This document shows, in pieces, positions 8,789-17,001 of a DNA stretch of 61,309 nucleotides. Below the pieces are notes generated by a model. That model did not search any database. It was not told where the DNA came from and saw only the letters and a program-made list of their open reading frames with translations. Source of the DNA: an uncultured Aquimarina sp. (GTDB lineage Bacteria; Bacteroidota; Bacteroidia; Flavobacteriales; Flavobacteriaceae). Position numbers and translations under genes: made by a program. Numbering within the stretch: position 1 is the first letter of the stretch; every line of letters begins with the position of its first letter. The stretch is taken from NCBI GenBank assembly GCA_947489685.1, contig CANLEM010000007.1:1-61309 (forward strand), in the 5' to 3' direction.

Positions 8789-9181
8789 ATGAATTTAAGA
8801 GGAAGAAATAAAGTAAGTCCCGAGTTTAGTATGTCGTCGATGACAGATATTGTTTTTCTGCTGTTGGTTTTCTTTTTACTTACATCTCCGGCAATTACTC
8901 CAGAAGCTTTGGATTTGATATTGCCAAAGGCCAAGGGTAAAAGTTCGAATGCACAAAATATATCGGTGAGTATTACAAACAAACTGCAATACTATATTGA
9001 TGATGAACGTATAAGTCAAAGTAGTTTAGAGTCAACATTACTTTCTCGATTAGAAGGACAAAACGAACCTACAATTATTTTAAGAGCAGAGGAAGGTGTG
9101 CCAATAGAAAGAGCAGTAAGCGTAATGGATATTGCAAATAGAAATAAATTTAAAGTAATACTAGCAGTGAAACCTGATTAA
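8789..9181 (+). CDS. exbD: ExbD/TolR-family biopolymer transport protein
   Basis: This 130-residue protein has one N-terminal transmembrane helix (SMTDIVFLLLVFFLLTSP), in which the aspartate is the proton-translocating residue conserved in ExbD/TolR. A periplasmic domain ending in LRAEEGVPIERAVSVMDIA follows. It pairs with the upstream ExbB and downstream TonB-like protein to drive outer-membrane transport. Confidence 0.88.
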   Translation: MNLRGRNKVSPEFSMSSMTDIVFLLLVFFLLTSPAITPEALDLILPKAKGKSSNAQNISVSITNKLQYYIDDERISQSSLESTLLSRLEGQNEPTIILRAEEGVPIERAVSVMDIANRNKFKVILAVKPD

Positions 9182-9184
9182 TAG

Positions 9185-10081
9185 ATGATAAAACTAGATA
9201 CAAAACATAAAAAGAAATCTTTTGTGCTAACTATATTTTTGCACATAGGAATCATCTTTTTATTGTTTTATCTAAGTCTTAATTATATTGTTCCTGAAGA
9301 AGAAAGCGGAATAGCCGTAAATTTTGGGACTACTGCAACAGGATCAGGTAAAATTCAGCCTAATAAACCCATTAAAACTTCACCAAAAAACACTACTCCT
9401 GAGACTTCTTCAACTACTCCCGAACCACAAGAAGAATCCCCGGAGATTCAAGAAAAAGTGGTAACTCAAGACATTACAGATGCCCCTGTAATAGATAAAA
9501 AACCAAAGAAAAAACCCAAAAAGAAGGTTGATAAACCTAAAGAAAAGCCCAAAAAAATAACAGAGCAAAAACCGGTAAAAAAGGTTGTAAAAGAAAAACC
9601 GATAAAAAAGGTTGAAGAAAAGAAACCTGATCCCAAGCCCGATAAATCCACATTAGATATTTTAAATAGCTTTTCTAATGGTCCTAAAAATGATGGTACA
9701 GCAAAAGGAGGAGAAGGAAATGATAGATCTCCTGGTGATAAGGGAAGCCCAAATGGAGATCCTAATGCTAAATCGTATTACGGCACCGGAAAAGGATTGG
9801 ATGGAGACGGGAATTATAGACTAGGTGGACGTAAGGCCCTTAACAAAGAGAAATTTGTTCAAGATTGTAATGAATCTGGGATTGTAGTGGTGAAAATTGA
9901 AGTGAATCAGAGTGGTAAAGTGATTCGCGCTACTCCTGGAATGAAAGGAACTACAAATAGTGCTTCATGTCTTATGGAACCTGCAAAAAGAGCTGCTTTG
10001 GCCACAAAATTTAATAGCGATTCTAAAGCTCCTGTTAAACAAGTAGGAACAATTGTGTATCAATTTAAACTTTCCGAATAA
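9185..10081 (+). CDS. TonB-like energy transducer
   Basis: This 298-residue protein has a cytoplasmic Lys-rich start, one transmembrane helix (about 13-35) and a long periplasmic Pro/Lys/Glu-rich spacer (about 55-165), with a low-complexity run of KPKKK/EKP units as in TonB. A Gly-rich linker and a C-terminal domain (about 215-298, GIVVVKIEVNQSGKVIRATPG) follow. That domain has the beta-strand pattern of TonB/TolA C-termini and two cysteines (about 228 and 261). The immediate exbB-exbD context supports the role. It is an atypical TonB in sequence, common in flavobacterial exbBD loci. Confidence 0.75.
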   Translation: MIKLDTKHKKKSFVLTIFLHIGIIFLLFYLSLNYIVPEEESGIAVNFGTTATGSGKIQPNKPIKTSPKNTTPETSSTTPEPQEESPEIQEKVVTQDITDAPVIDKKPKKKPKKKVDKPKEKPKKITEQKPVKKVVKEKPIKKVEEKKPDPKPDKSTLDILNSFSNGPKNDGTAKGGEGNDRSPGDKGSPNGDPNAKSYYGTGKGLDGDGNYRLGGRKALNKEKFVQDCNESGIVVVKIEVNQSGKVIRATPGMKGTTNSASCLMEPAKRAALATKFNSDSKAPVKQVGTIVYQFKLSE

Positions 10082-10088
10082 TAAAAAA

Positions 10089-11306
10089 ATGAACTATAGG
10101 GAAACACTGGATTGGATGTTTGCCCAGTTACCAATGTATCAGCGGCAGGGGGCTAGTGCCTACAAGATAGATTTGCATAATACCACGGACTTGGCCGAAT
10201 ACCTTGGAAATCCACAAAATACTTTTAAAAGTGTTCATATTGCAGGTACAAATGGTAAAGGCTCTACAAGTCACATGCTAGCTTCTGTATTACAAGAAGC
10301 AGGTTATAAAGTAGGGTTGTATACATCTCCCCATTTAAAGGATTTTAGAGAACGTATACGGGTTAATGGTGAAGTAGTGTCCAAAGATTATGTAATTGAT
10401 TTTATAGACAGGCATAAATCCTATTTCCAAAAACATAATTTATCTTTTTTTGAAATGACTGTGGGTATGGCATTTCAATATTTCTCAGAGTCGGAGGTGG
10501 ATATTGCTGTAATTGAAGTCGGTTTGGGAGGTAGATTAGATTCGACTAATATTATTACCCCCGAGATTTCGGTTATTACAAATATAGGTTTGGATCATAC
10601 CCAGTTTTTGGGAAATACTTTAGTAGAGATCGCCACAGAAAAAGCTGGAATTATCAAAAATAATGTACCCGTTATAGTAGGAGAAACTATTCCCGAAACA
10701 AAGGAAGTATTTATACAAAAAGCCAGATCTTGTCATAGTGATTTGTATTGGGCCAAAGATTATATCGGGAAGCAATATCCATCAGATTTAAAAGGAAATT
10801 ATCAAAAGAAGAATATTCTTACCGTATTAAGAACTATAGATATATTGCAAAAAATGGGATGGGATATAACTGCAACAGTTATAGCCAAGGGGTTAACTAA
10901 CGTGGTTTTGAATACAGGGTTATTGGGTAGATGGCAAATACTACAAGAATCCCCAAAAGTGATCTGTGATACAGCACATAATACAGATGGTCTTGGCTTT
11001 GTAATAAAACAATTATTGAGCGAGAATTATGAAAATTTACACATAGTTTTAGGAGTTGTAAGTGATAAAGATTTGGAAACGATATTACCACTGTTTCCAA
11101 TAGAAGCTAAGTATTATTTTACGAGACCAGGTATTTCTCGAGGATTAGATGAAAAAGAATTAAGAAAAAAAGCATCAAAGTATAATTTAATAGGAAAAAA
11201 TTATGACTCGGTTTTGGACGCGTATAATACTGCTTTACAATGCGCTACAGATAAAGATGTAATATATGTGGGAGGAAGTACTTTTGTGGTGGCAGAAATA
11301 ATTTAA
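10089..11306 (+). CDS. folC: Bifunctional folylpolyglutamate/dihydrofolate synthase
   Basis: FolC joins glutamate to dihydropteroate and tetrahydrofolates in an ATP-dependent Mur-ligase-like reaction. The protein is 405 residues. The N-terminus NYRETLDWMFAQLPMYQ is usual for flavobacterial FolC. The P-loop HIAGTNGKGSTSHM, the signature ISVITNIGLDHTQFLG and the C-terminal ligase domain with ICDTAHNTDG follow. I chose the ATG at 10089 because a longer frame would run into the end of the TonB-like gene and lacks family residues. The gene begins 7 bp after its neighbour, as the last gene of the operon. Confidence 0.92.
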   Translation: MNYRETLDWMFAQLPMYQRQGASAYKIDLHNTTDLAEYLGNPQNTFKSVHIAGTNGKGSTSHMLASVLQEAGYKVGLYTSPHLKDFRERIRVNGEVVSKDYVIDFIDRHKSYFQKHNLSFFEMTVGMAFQYFSESEVDIAVIEVGLGGRLDSTNIITPEISVITNIGLDHTQFLGNTLVEIATEKAGIIKNNVPVIVGETIPETKEVFIQKARSCHSDLYWAKDYIGKQYPSDLKGNYQKKNILTVLRTIDILQKMGWDITATVIAKGLTNVVLNTGLLGRWQILQESPKVICDTAHNTDGLGFVIKQLLSENYENLHIVLGVVSDKDLETILPLFPIEAKYYFTRPGISRGLDEKELRKKASKYNLIGKNYDSVLDAYNTALQCATDKDVIYVGGSTFVVAEII

Positions 11307-11322
11307 TTTTTCTTTCAAATTC

Positions 11323-11354
11323 TTTTGGTAGACTGTAAAACTGTCTTATATTTG
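11323..11354 (+). promoter_or_regulatory. tRNA promoter (-33/-7)
   Basis: TTTTGG (11323-11328), an 18-bp spacer and TATATTTG (11347-11354) match the Bacteroidota sigma-A promoter. The box ends 21 bp before the mature tRNA-Val 5' end. Confidence 0.75.
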
Positions 11355-11375
11355 CATCCGCAATCGCAAGATAGC

Positions 11376-11450
11376 GGGCGCGTAGCTCAGTTGGTTCAGA
11401 GCACTTGGTTTACACCCAAGGGGTCAGGGGTTCGAATCCCTTCGCGCCCA
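11376..11450 (+). tRNA. tRNA-Val (anticodon TAC)
   Basis: The gene is 75 nt with acceptor stem GGGCGCG/CGCGCCC, a D arm (GCTC...GAGC), an anticodon arm CTTGG/CCAAG around a loop with TAC, and a T arm GGGG-TTCGAAT-CCCT. The 3' CCA is not encoded (the DNA reads ACA), so it must be added after transcription. It has its own promoter and terminator. Confidence 0.96.
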
Positions 11451-11458
11451 CAGATATT

Positions 11459-11493
11459 AAAAATCCATTCGTTTTTACGAATGGATTTTTTTG
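11459..11493 (+). terminator. Intrinsic terminator after tRNA-Val
   Basis: AAATCCATTCG, a 6-nt loop and CGAATGGATTT are followed by a T run. The stem starts about 9 nt after the tRNA. Confidence 0.9.
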
Positions 11494-11540
11494 TTTGTAG
11501 AAAACTCAAGATACATGTTTTTATAAGTTCAAAGAATTAA

Positions 11541-12222
11541 AGAATGTATTTTAGAGATGTAAAAATCTCACTATCTCTTCTCTTTATATTTAGAATATAA
11601 CTAACATAAAGTATTTACTTTTTTGAACTTTAAAAAGGATAAAAACAGAAGTGTCTGTTACATATTTTTTGAATGCTTAAAGTAGTGTTTCTGTCGCTAA
11701 AACTATTCCTTAAAACCTCCTTTCTCTTATTTGTATTACCTCAATTTCTTCTTAAAAAATGTTATAGAATTCATAAAGCGCGAATCCTCTTTCTTTTCAG
11801 AGATTACACTGAAATATATTCTCTTCTTATTTTTGAAAAACACTTTTAAATAATTGAAATTCAATATTTTAACATGTTTTTTATTTAGGTAAGATTTATA
11901 AATCTTTCATGTATAATTTATAAATCCTTACTAACGTCTCTTTATTTTGGCTGGATTTAGATCTAAGTTTGTTCAAGACTTCACAACAAGAATTTACCGA
12001 AGTATTTAGTAGGTGAAATAATGTTTTTGAGAAATCACTTCTTTAGAAAATTTGTTTACTGATATAAATAAATAGATGTTTTTCAATTCTTGCTTTTTGG
12101 AGTACGAACAAATCGTCTTGTGGCGAATAATATGATACGAATTTTAGTCTCGATCCATGAGGTTAAAAATATTAGATCATCAAAATATACTTTTTAGTCA
12201 CCTTATCAAAATAGCAATTCAC
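11541..12222. other. Long AT-rich non-coding region with a strong inverted repeat
   Basis: About 680 bp lie between the tRNA terminator and the antiterminator gene. I find no convincing coding frame. The clearest structure is the inverted repeat GTAAGATTTATAAAT (11889-11903) and ATTTATAAATCCTTAC (11916-11931): 15 paired bases with one bulged G and a 12-nt loop. It could be a leader structure or recognition site for the UpxY-like protein encoded downstream. Confidence 0.4.
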
Positions 12223-12747
12223 ATGAATATAAAATTGGGTAAATGGTATGTTCTTTACGTCAGATCCCGCCAAGAAAAAAAGGTGTATAGCCTTTTAATG
12301 GAAAATGAAATAGAATCATTTCTACCGATGACAGAGACCATCAGAACTTGGAGTGATCGGAAAAAGAAAATTAGAGCACCTTTGTTTAAATCATATGTCT
12401 TTGTAAAAATAAAATCAGCAAGAGATCTACACGAATCTTTAGCAATTGATGGAGCATGTAGTTACATAAATTTTGCCAATCAATATGCTGTTGTGCAAGA
12501 CCATGAAATTGAAATGATAAAGTTAGTAGTAGGGATGAGCGGAGATGTTAAGCTAACAACGCCCTATGAGCTTCCTATGGTAGGAGAAATAAAAAAGATT
12601 AATAGAGGTCCTTTAGAAGGTAGAGAGTGTGAAATATTAAATGTGAACAATCAGAATAAGATTATTGTAAGAATTAGATCAATTCAACAAAATATCTTGG
12701 CTAAGGTTCCTATAAATTACCTTTACGGACTTCCTGAAACGGCATAA
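12223..12747 (+). CDS. NusG-family transcription antiterminator (UpxY/RfaH-like)
   Basis: This 174-residue protein has an NGN domain starting at GKWYVLYVRSRQEKKVYSLL, with the hallmark LFKSYVFVKI. A C-terminal KOW domain (about 118-170, GEIKKINRGPLEGRECEIL) follows. Specialised NusG paralogues of this type (UpxY in Bacteroidales, RfaH, LoaP) ride on RNA polymerase and help one long or terminator-containing operon to be read through. I chose the ATG at 12223 because the conserved WYVLY motif then begins 8 residues in; an upstream ATG at 12157 would add 22 unrelated residues. Usually such genes head capsule or natural-product operons; here the downstream cargo is a set of GG-leader peptides behind a hairpin. 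Confidence 0.85.
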   Translation: MNIKLGKWYVLYVRSRQEKKVYSLLMENEIESFLPMTETIRTWSDRKKKIRAPLFKSYVFVKIKSARDLHESLAIDGACSYINFANQYAVVQDHEIEMIKLVVGMSGDVKLTTPYELPMVGEIKKINRGPLEGRECEILNVNNQNKIIVRIRSIQQNILAKVPINYLYGLPETA

Positions 12748-13016
12748 ACGAAATCGGTCGTTATTTTTGATTTTAGAAGTAACCGTAATGATCATGATTG
12801 TAATCAATAAAATTTAATAAGTAACTAGAAACAAGATTTTAAAAAAAAACCTGGGATTTAAAAAAAGATATCACCTGAAACAAATACATAAAGTACAATA
12901 AATTTGGTTCTTAAGAGGCAATTTTTGTGCATGTCTTAATTTAATAATGACAAAAATTATTATGTGTCAATAGGTAATCAAAATTAGAGTCGAGTATTTT
13001 TTTGGATTTATTGACA

Positions 13017-13045
13017 AAGAGGGCTTAATTTTTTTAAGCCCTCTT
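13017..13045. terminator. 12-bp perfect hairpin between antiterminator and peptide genes
   Basis: AAGAGGGCTTAA, a TTTTT loop and TTAAGCCCTCTT pair perfectly. On the plus strand the stem is followed by AAGTGG before a T-rich run, so it is a weaker terminator than the related hairpin at 13944-13979, which has similar stem bases. It is a candidate site for read-through control. Confidence 0.5.
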
Positions 13046-13162
13046 AAGTGGTTTTGTTTTTGGAAAGTGTTTTAATTATAAAAACACAAAGTTTATATAA
13101 CAGTCTAGATATTAATGGACTTAAAACAATTAATAGGACTAAATATCATAAAACTTTTTAAA

Positions 13163-13351
13163 ATGCAAAAGAAACAACTGAAAACCCTCAATTTTAAGAG
13201 AGAAATCATTTCCAAACTAGGTCAGAATCAAATCAAGGCAGGTTATTTGGCATTTCAGAAAACCACCACCGATCAAGATACCGAAAAAAATTGTACACAA
13301 GGCTGTTCCGTAGGAGGTACTTGTGGAGGAGGCTCTGCCGTTCAATGCTAA
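13163..13351 (+). CDS. GG-leader (AG-type) peptide with a Gly/Cys-rich core
   Basis: This encodes 62 residues. The leader MQKKQLKTLNFKREIISKLG ends in NQIKAG and resembles class I lanthipeptide-type leaders of Bacteroidota (KLxLxKxxISxLxxxQ). The core has four cysteines set in Gly/Ser/Thr (TQGCSVGGTCGGGSAVQC), a composition suited to thioether rings. I used the ATG at 13163; an upstream in-frame ATG (13115) adds 16 residues that do not look like a leader. It is the first of three peptides in tandem. No LanB, LanC or exporter is visible. Confidence 0.6.
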   Translation: MQKKQLKTLNFKREIISKLGQNQIKAGYLAFQKTTTDQDTEKNCTQGCSVGGTCGGGSAVQC

Positions 13352-13414
13352 TTGCTTTGAAATGCAAATAAACGTGAGAGTATAAAATATTAATTAAATC
13401 ATATATATGTTATC

Positions 13415-13588
13415 ATGAAAAAAGTAAACAAAAACAAATTCGGTATTAAAAAGCTAACAATTGCCAATTTGGACTATGCCAAAATCAAAGGAGGGCATTT
13501 TAAAGCTTTTGCTACCCAAAGTGATCAACAGTTAACGGGCTGCAATACAAATTGTAGATCTGAGAATTGCGGTACTAATTTAATTTAA
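13415..13588 (+). CDS. GG-leader peptide, three-Cys core
   Basis: This 57-residue gene is read from ATG at 13415 to TAA at 13586-13588. The leader KFGIKKLTIANLDYAKIKGG places the double glycine at residues 26-27. The 30-residue core contains GCNTNCRSENCG, with regularly spaced cysteines. The leader closely resembles the next peptide (shared pattern KKxTIxxxxLDxxKxKGG), so the two are paralogous in the leader but not in the core. Confidence 0.6.
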   Translation: MKKVNKNKFGIKKLTIANLDYAKIKGGHFKAFATQSDQQLTGCNTNCRSENCGTNLI

Positions 13589-13755
13589 AACGATGCATCA
13601 ATGATCTGCTTTCAAACGTGTTTAATCGCACAAACACTTAAGGTAGATAAAGAAGAAAAGAGTTTTTGTATGAAATACCTCAGGATTCTTTAGAAAACTA
13701 TGGTAACTTTTTTCGTTTTAGTATACATGTATATGTCAAATAAATTTAATATATC

Positions 13756-13917
13756 ATGAAAAAAAACAATTTAAAAAGTCTAGAACTTAAAAAAATAACT
13801 ATTTCCAGAGCTAATTTGGATGTTGTTAAAGGTGGATCAATCGGACCTACATTTTTATGCCCGTCAAAAATTTATAATGGCGAAGATAATTGTGTATCAA
13901 TAATCAATCAGAATTAA
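13756..13917 (+). CDS. GG-leader peptide, two-Cys core
   Basis: This 53-residue gene is read from ATG at 13756 to TAA at 13915-13917. The leader SLELKKITISRANLDVVKGG ends in a double glycine at 26-27. The core is 26 residues with two cysteines. It is the last of the tandem set and is followed at once by a strong terminator. Start context (ATC-ATG) is shared with the peptides at 13415 and 3307. Confidence 0.6.
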   Translation: MKKNNLKSLELKKITISRANLDVVKGGSIGPTFLCPSKIYNGEDNCVSIINQN

Positions 13918-13943
13918 ATGTCAATCGTTTTTTGATTTTTTAT

Positions 13944-13979
13944 AAAAAGAGGACTTATTTTTAAGTCCTCTTTTTTTTT
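13944..13979 (+). terminator. Strong intrinsic terminator closing the peptide cluster
   Basis: AAAAAGAGGACTTA, a TTTT loop and TAAGTCCTC are followed by nine Ts. It separates the peptide cluster from modA. Confidence 0.9.
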
Positions 13980-14027
13980 GATGTTAAGAGTGTATTATTT
14001 TCTTTAATTTGTAGTAAACCTGTCGAG

Positions 14028-14795
14028 ATGATAAGAAGGACATTGTTGATCATATTAATTTTTATTCTCAATAATTCTTGTTCGCAACAACAAAAAAATG
14101 TCTTGTATATTGCCGTTTCTGCAAATATGCAATTTGCTATAAAAGAGGCATCCAAGGATTTTACGGCAAAAACCGGAATTGAGTGTGAATTGATTATAGG
14201 TTCATCGGGTAAACTCACCGCTCAAATTAAAGAAGGTGCCCCTTTCGATATATTTATTTCTGCAAATATGAAATACCCTGAAGAACTTTTTAAAACTGGT
14301 AAAACTGTTAATGAACCCAAGGTTTATGCTTATGGTAAATTGGTGCTATGGTCTGCTATTGAGGGTGTTAAACCATCAATAGAGATGCTTAAAAGTATTC
14401 ATATAAGGCATATCGCATTGGCAAATCCTAAAATGGCTCCTTATGGGGTAGCTAGTATTGAAGTGTTGCAAAATAATCAAATCTATCCGGATGTAGAGCA
14501 CAAATTGGTGTATGGTGAGAGTATATTACAAACAAATCAGTTCATAATTTCCGAATCTGTGCAAATTGGTTTTACTTCAAAATCCGTAGTTTTATCGGAT
14601 AGAATGAAAAACAAGGGAAATTGGGTGGAGATAGAAGATAAAAATTATACTCCTATAAAACAGAGTGTTGTTGTTATCAAACATGATCATAATCGTGTTA
14701 AACAAGAAAACGTTGAAAAATATTACCAGTTTTTATGGTCTAAAGAAACAGCGAGCATTCTTGAAAATTATGGATATGAAATAAGCAAAGATTAA
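14028..14795 (+). CDS. modA: Molybdate ABC transporter substrate-binding lipoprotein
   Basis: This 255-residue lipoprotein has a signal peptide with lipobox LNNSC-SQQ (Cys at about 18). The binding-protein fold follows, with ISVSAN-like IAVSANMQFAIKEASKDF, the GSSGKLTAQIKEGAPFDIF motif and FISANMKYPEEL, all hallmarks of ModA, which captures molybdate or tungstate. The serine residues in these motifs are the usual oxyanion contacts. It leads a tight four-gene operon with a Mop protein, modB and modC. Confidence 0.93.
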   Translation: MIRRTLLIILIFILNNSCSQQQKNVLYIAVSANMQFAIKEASKDFTAKTGIECELIIGSSGKLTAQIKEGAPFDIFISANMKYPEELFKTGKTVNEPKVYAYGKLVLWSAIEGVKPSIEMLKSIHIRHIALANPKMAPYGVASIEVLQNNQIYPDVEHKLVYGESILQTNQFIISESVQIGFTSKSVVLSDRMKNKGNWVEIEDKNYTPIKQSVVVIKHDHNRVKQENVEKYYQFLWSKETASILENYGYEISKD

Positions 14796-14798
14796 TCG

Positions 14799-15197
14799 AT
14801 GAATACTTTAGAAGGAGAAATTAAATCCATACACACCAATGGGAGTTTGTCCTTGATCAAAATAAAGGTTAAGGAACTTTTGTTTAGTGCGCTTGTTGTA
14901 GAGACTCCCGATACTGCTTCATATTTAAAAAAAGGGAATTCAATAAAAATAATTTTCAAAGAAACGGAAGTCATTATCGGTAAAGGTAAAGAACATCCAT
15001 TGAGTATCCCGAACAAAATTGTGGGGCATATCTCTATGATCGAAAAAGGAGAAATCTTAAGTAAAATTATTGTAAATACTTTGGTAGGAGAACTCATTGC
15101 AATTATTACTTCAGAGGTAATGAATGAAATGGTATTAGAAGTAAATGAAGAAGTGACGATTATGATAAAAACTTCCGAAATAATGTTATCAAAATGA
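14799..15197 (+). CDS. Di-Mop (TOBE) molybdate-binding protein
   Basis: This 132-residue protein is built of two Mop/TOBE repeats of about 65 residues (first from NTLEGEIKSI, second from LSIPNKIVGHISMIEKGE). Such molbindins bind oxyanions at subunit interfaces and act as molybdate stores or sensors. It sits between modA and modB with 3-bp and 4-bp (ATGA overlap) junctions, so it is co-expressed with the transporter. Confidence 0.82.
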   Translation: MNTLEGEIKSIHTNGSLSLIKIKVKELLFSALVVETPDTASYLKKGNSIKIIFKETEVIIGKGKEHPLSIPNKIVGHISMIEKGEILSKIIVNTLVGELIAIITSEVMNEMVLEVNEEVTIMIKTSEIMLSK

Positions 15198-15868
15198 TGG
15201 ATTGGCAACCTTTACTATTAACGTTTAAGCTAGCTTTGGTTACTACACTTTTGTTGTTAATCATTGCTATTCCTCTGGCGTATTGGTTAGCTTATACCAA
15301 ATCTCGTTTTAAACCTATCCTTGAAACCTTGGTGAGTATGCCCCTTGTATTACCTCCAACCGTGTTAGGGTTTTATTTGTTAGTAACCTTTAGTCCATCT
15401 AGTGTACTTGGAGGATGGTTAAATAATTATTTTGGGATACAATTTATTTTTTCGTTTCACGGGCTTGTGCTAGCTTCGATTATCTATAGCTTACCGTTTA
15501 TGGTTCATCCAATACAGGCAGGTTTTGCTAACATAAATACTACTATGATAGAAGCTTCGTATGTATTAGGGAAGTCTAAAATCACAACGCTTTTTAAGAT
15601 ATTGATACCTAATATAAAACCATCGTTACTTACAGGAGTTGTGTTGGCTTTTGCACATACAATTGGTGAGTTTGGAGTTGTATTAATGATAGGGGGTAAT
15701 ATACCGGGTAAAACAAAAGTAGCCTCTATTGCAATTTATGATGAAGTCGAAGCGCTAAATTATGATACAGCCAATAGCTACTCTCTTATTTTATTTGCAA
15801 TTACATTTAGTATATTATTAGTAGTATATATCGTAAATGGAGGATACCTAAAAAGATTCTGGAAATGA
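15194..15868 (+). CDS. modB: Molybdate ABC transporter permease
   Basis: This 224-residue inner-membrane permease has five or six helices and the BPD-type EAA loop EASYVLGKSKITTLFKILIPNIKPS, followed by AHTIGEFGVVLMIGGNIPGKT, which is characteristic of ModB/CysT. Starts at 15194 or 15197 (two consecutive ATGs) are equivalent. It overlaps its neighbours by ATGA junctions on both sides. Confidence 0.93.
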   Translation: MMDWQPLLLTFKLALVTTLLLLIIAIPLAYWLAYTKSRFKPILETLVSMPLVLPPTVLGFYLLVTFSPSSVLGGWLNNYFGIQFIFSFHGLVLASIIYSLPFMVHPIQAGFANINTTMIEASYVLGKSKITTLFKILIPNIKPSLLTGVVLAFAHTIGEFGVVLMIGGNIPGKTKVASIAIYDEVEALNYDTANSYSLILFAITFSILLVVYIVNGGYLKRFWK

Positions 15869-16740
15869 TACAAATAGCATTACAAAAGAATTTGATAGCC
15901 GCTAATGGGGATATGTTATTGGATATTGATATAAAAATAAAAGAAGGAGAGTTTGTTACTTTGTATGGAGATTCTGGAGCTGGAAAAACTTCTATTCTAA
16001 AAATGATAGCAGGATTAATGCCTGCAGATAATGGCTTAATAAAAGTACGGGATAAAATCTGGCTAGATACTAAGAATAATATCTGCTTAAAAACACAACA
16101 AAGAAGAATTGGTTATGTATTTCAGGAATATGCTTTATTTCCTAATATGACTGTAAAAGAAAACCTTCTTTTTGCATTAGAAAAAGGGCAGGACAAACAA
16201 ATTATAACCGAACTCATAGAACTTATAGAATTAGGAGAACTAAAAGATCGAAAACCTGAAATGTTATCCGGTGGTCAAAAACAAAGAGTAGCCTTGGCTA
16301 GAGCTTTGGTTAGAAAGCCAGAAATACTAATGTTAGATGAACCGCTTTCGGCTTTGGATCATGCTATGAGATCAAAATTACAGGATTACATACTTAAAGT
16401 ACATAAACAACTTAACTTAACAACCTTATTGATAAGTCATGAGATGGGAGAAGTCCTAAAAATGTGCGATAAAGTATTAGTTATTGAAAAAGGAAGGATA
16501 ACCAGATATGGTAACCCTATTGACGTATTTACCAGTAAGCAAGTTAGTGGGAAATTTCAATTTTTGGGAGAAATAGTAGAAATTGAAAAAGAAGATATTA
16601 TTTACATAGTTACTGTTTTAATAGGTGCTAATTTTGTGAAAATAGTAGCAGATACATCCGATATAAAAACAATGAAAGTGGGAGATAAAATAGTTGTGGC
16701 CTCCAAAGCATTTAACCCCTTGTTGCAAAAGATAAATTAA
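15865..16740 (+). CDS. modC: Molybdate ABC transporter ATP-binding protein
   Basis: This 291-residue ATPase has Walker A GDSGAGKTS, Q-loop region RRIGYVFQEYALFPNMTV, signature LSGGQKQRVALARAL, Walker B ILMLDEPLSALD and the switch histidine LLISHEMGE. A short C-terminal TOBE-like tail (about 225-291) follows. It would power ModB. It is the last gene of the operon; I see no clear terminator after it. Confidence 0.92.
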   Translation: MIQIALQKNLIAANGDMLLDIDIKIKEGEFVTLYGDSGAGKTSILKMIAGLMPADNGLIKVRDKIWLDTKNNICLKTQQRRIGYVFQEYALFPNMTVKENLLFALEKGQDKQIITELIELIELGELKDRKPEMLSGGQKQRVALARALVRKPEILMLDEPLSALDHAMRSKLQDYILKVHKQLNLTTLLISHEMGEVLKMCDKVLVIEKGRITRYGNPIDVFTSKQVSGKFQFLGEIVEIEKEDIIYIVTVLIGANFVKIVADTSDIKTMKVGDKIVVASKAFNPLLQKIN

Positions 16741-17001
16741 TACTTTTCTTACTTTTTAGCATCAATTATCAATATCATAAAATCAAAAGTAACTTGGTTT
16801 TTAGGGCAAAATAGAGCAATCTCGAACTAAAATTGATAGTAGCATAATTGATTTTAGAACTCCCTAACTCTTTTTTGAAGGTTAAATAAAACCTAAGAAA
16901 CAATATAGACAAAGAAGGATTTGTATATTGTTAGATAATTTAGGAGTGTTTTAAGTAATGCCCTGATGATTAATAATAGTGAATATTTTACTTTTTTCTG
17001 A

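Noticed and set aside
11325..11540. Open frame of 71 codons on the plus strand
   Set aside because: It runs through the tRNA-Val and its terminator, so it cannot be a protein gene.
13601..13693. 30-codon frame between the second and third tandem peptide genes
   Set aside because: It contains three Cys but no GG leader and no conserved start pattern; chance is likelier.
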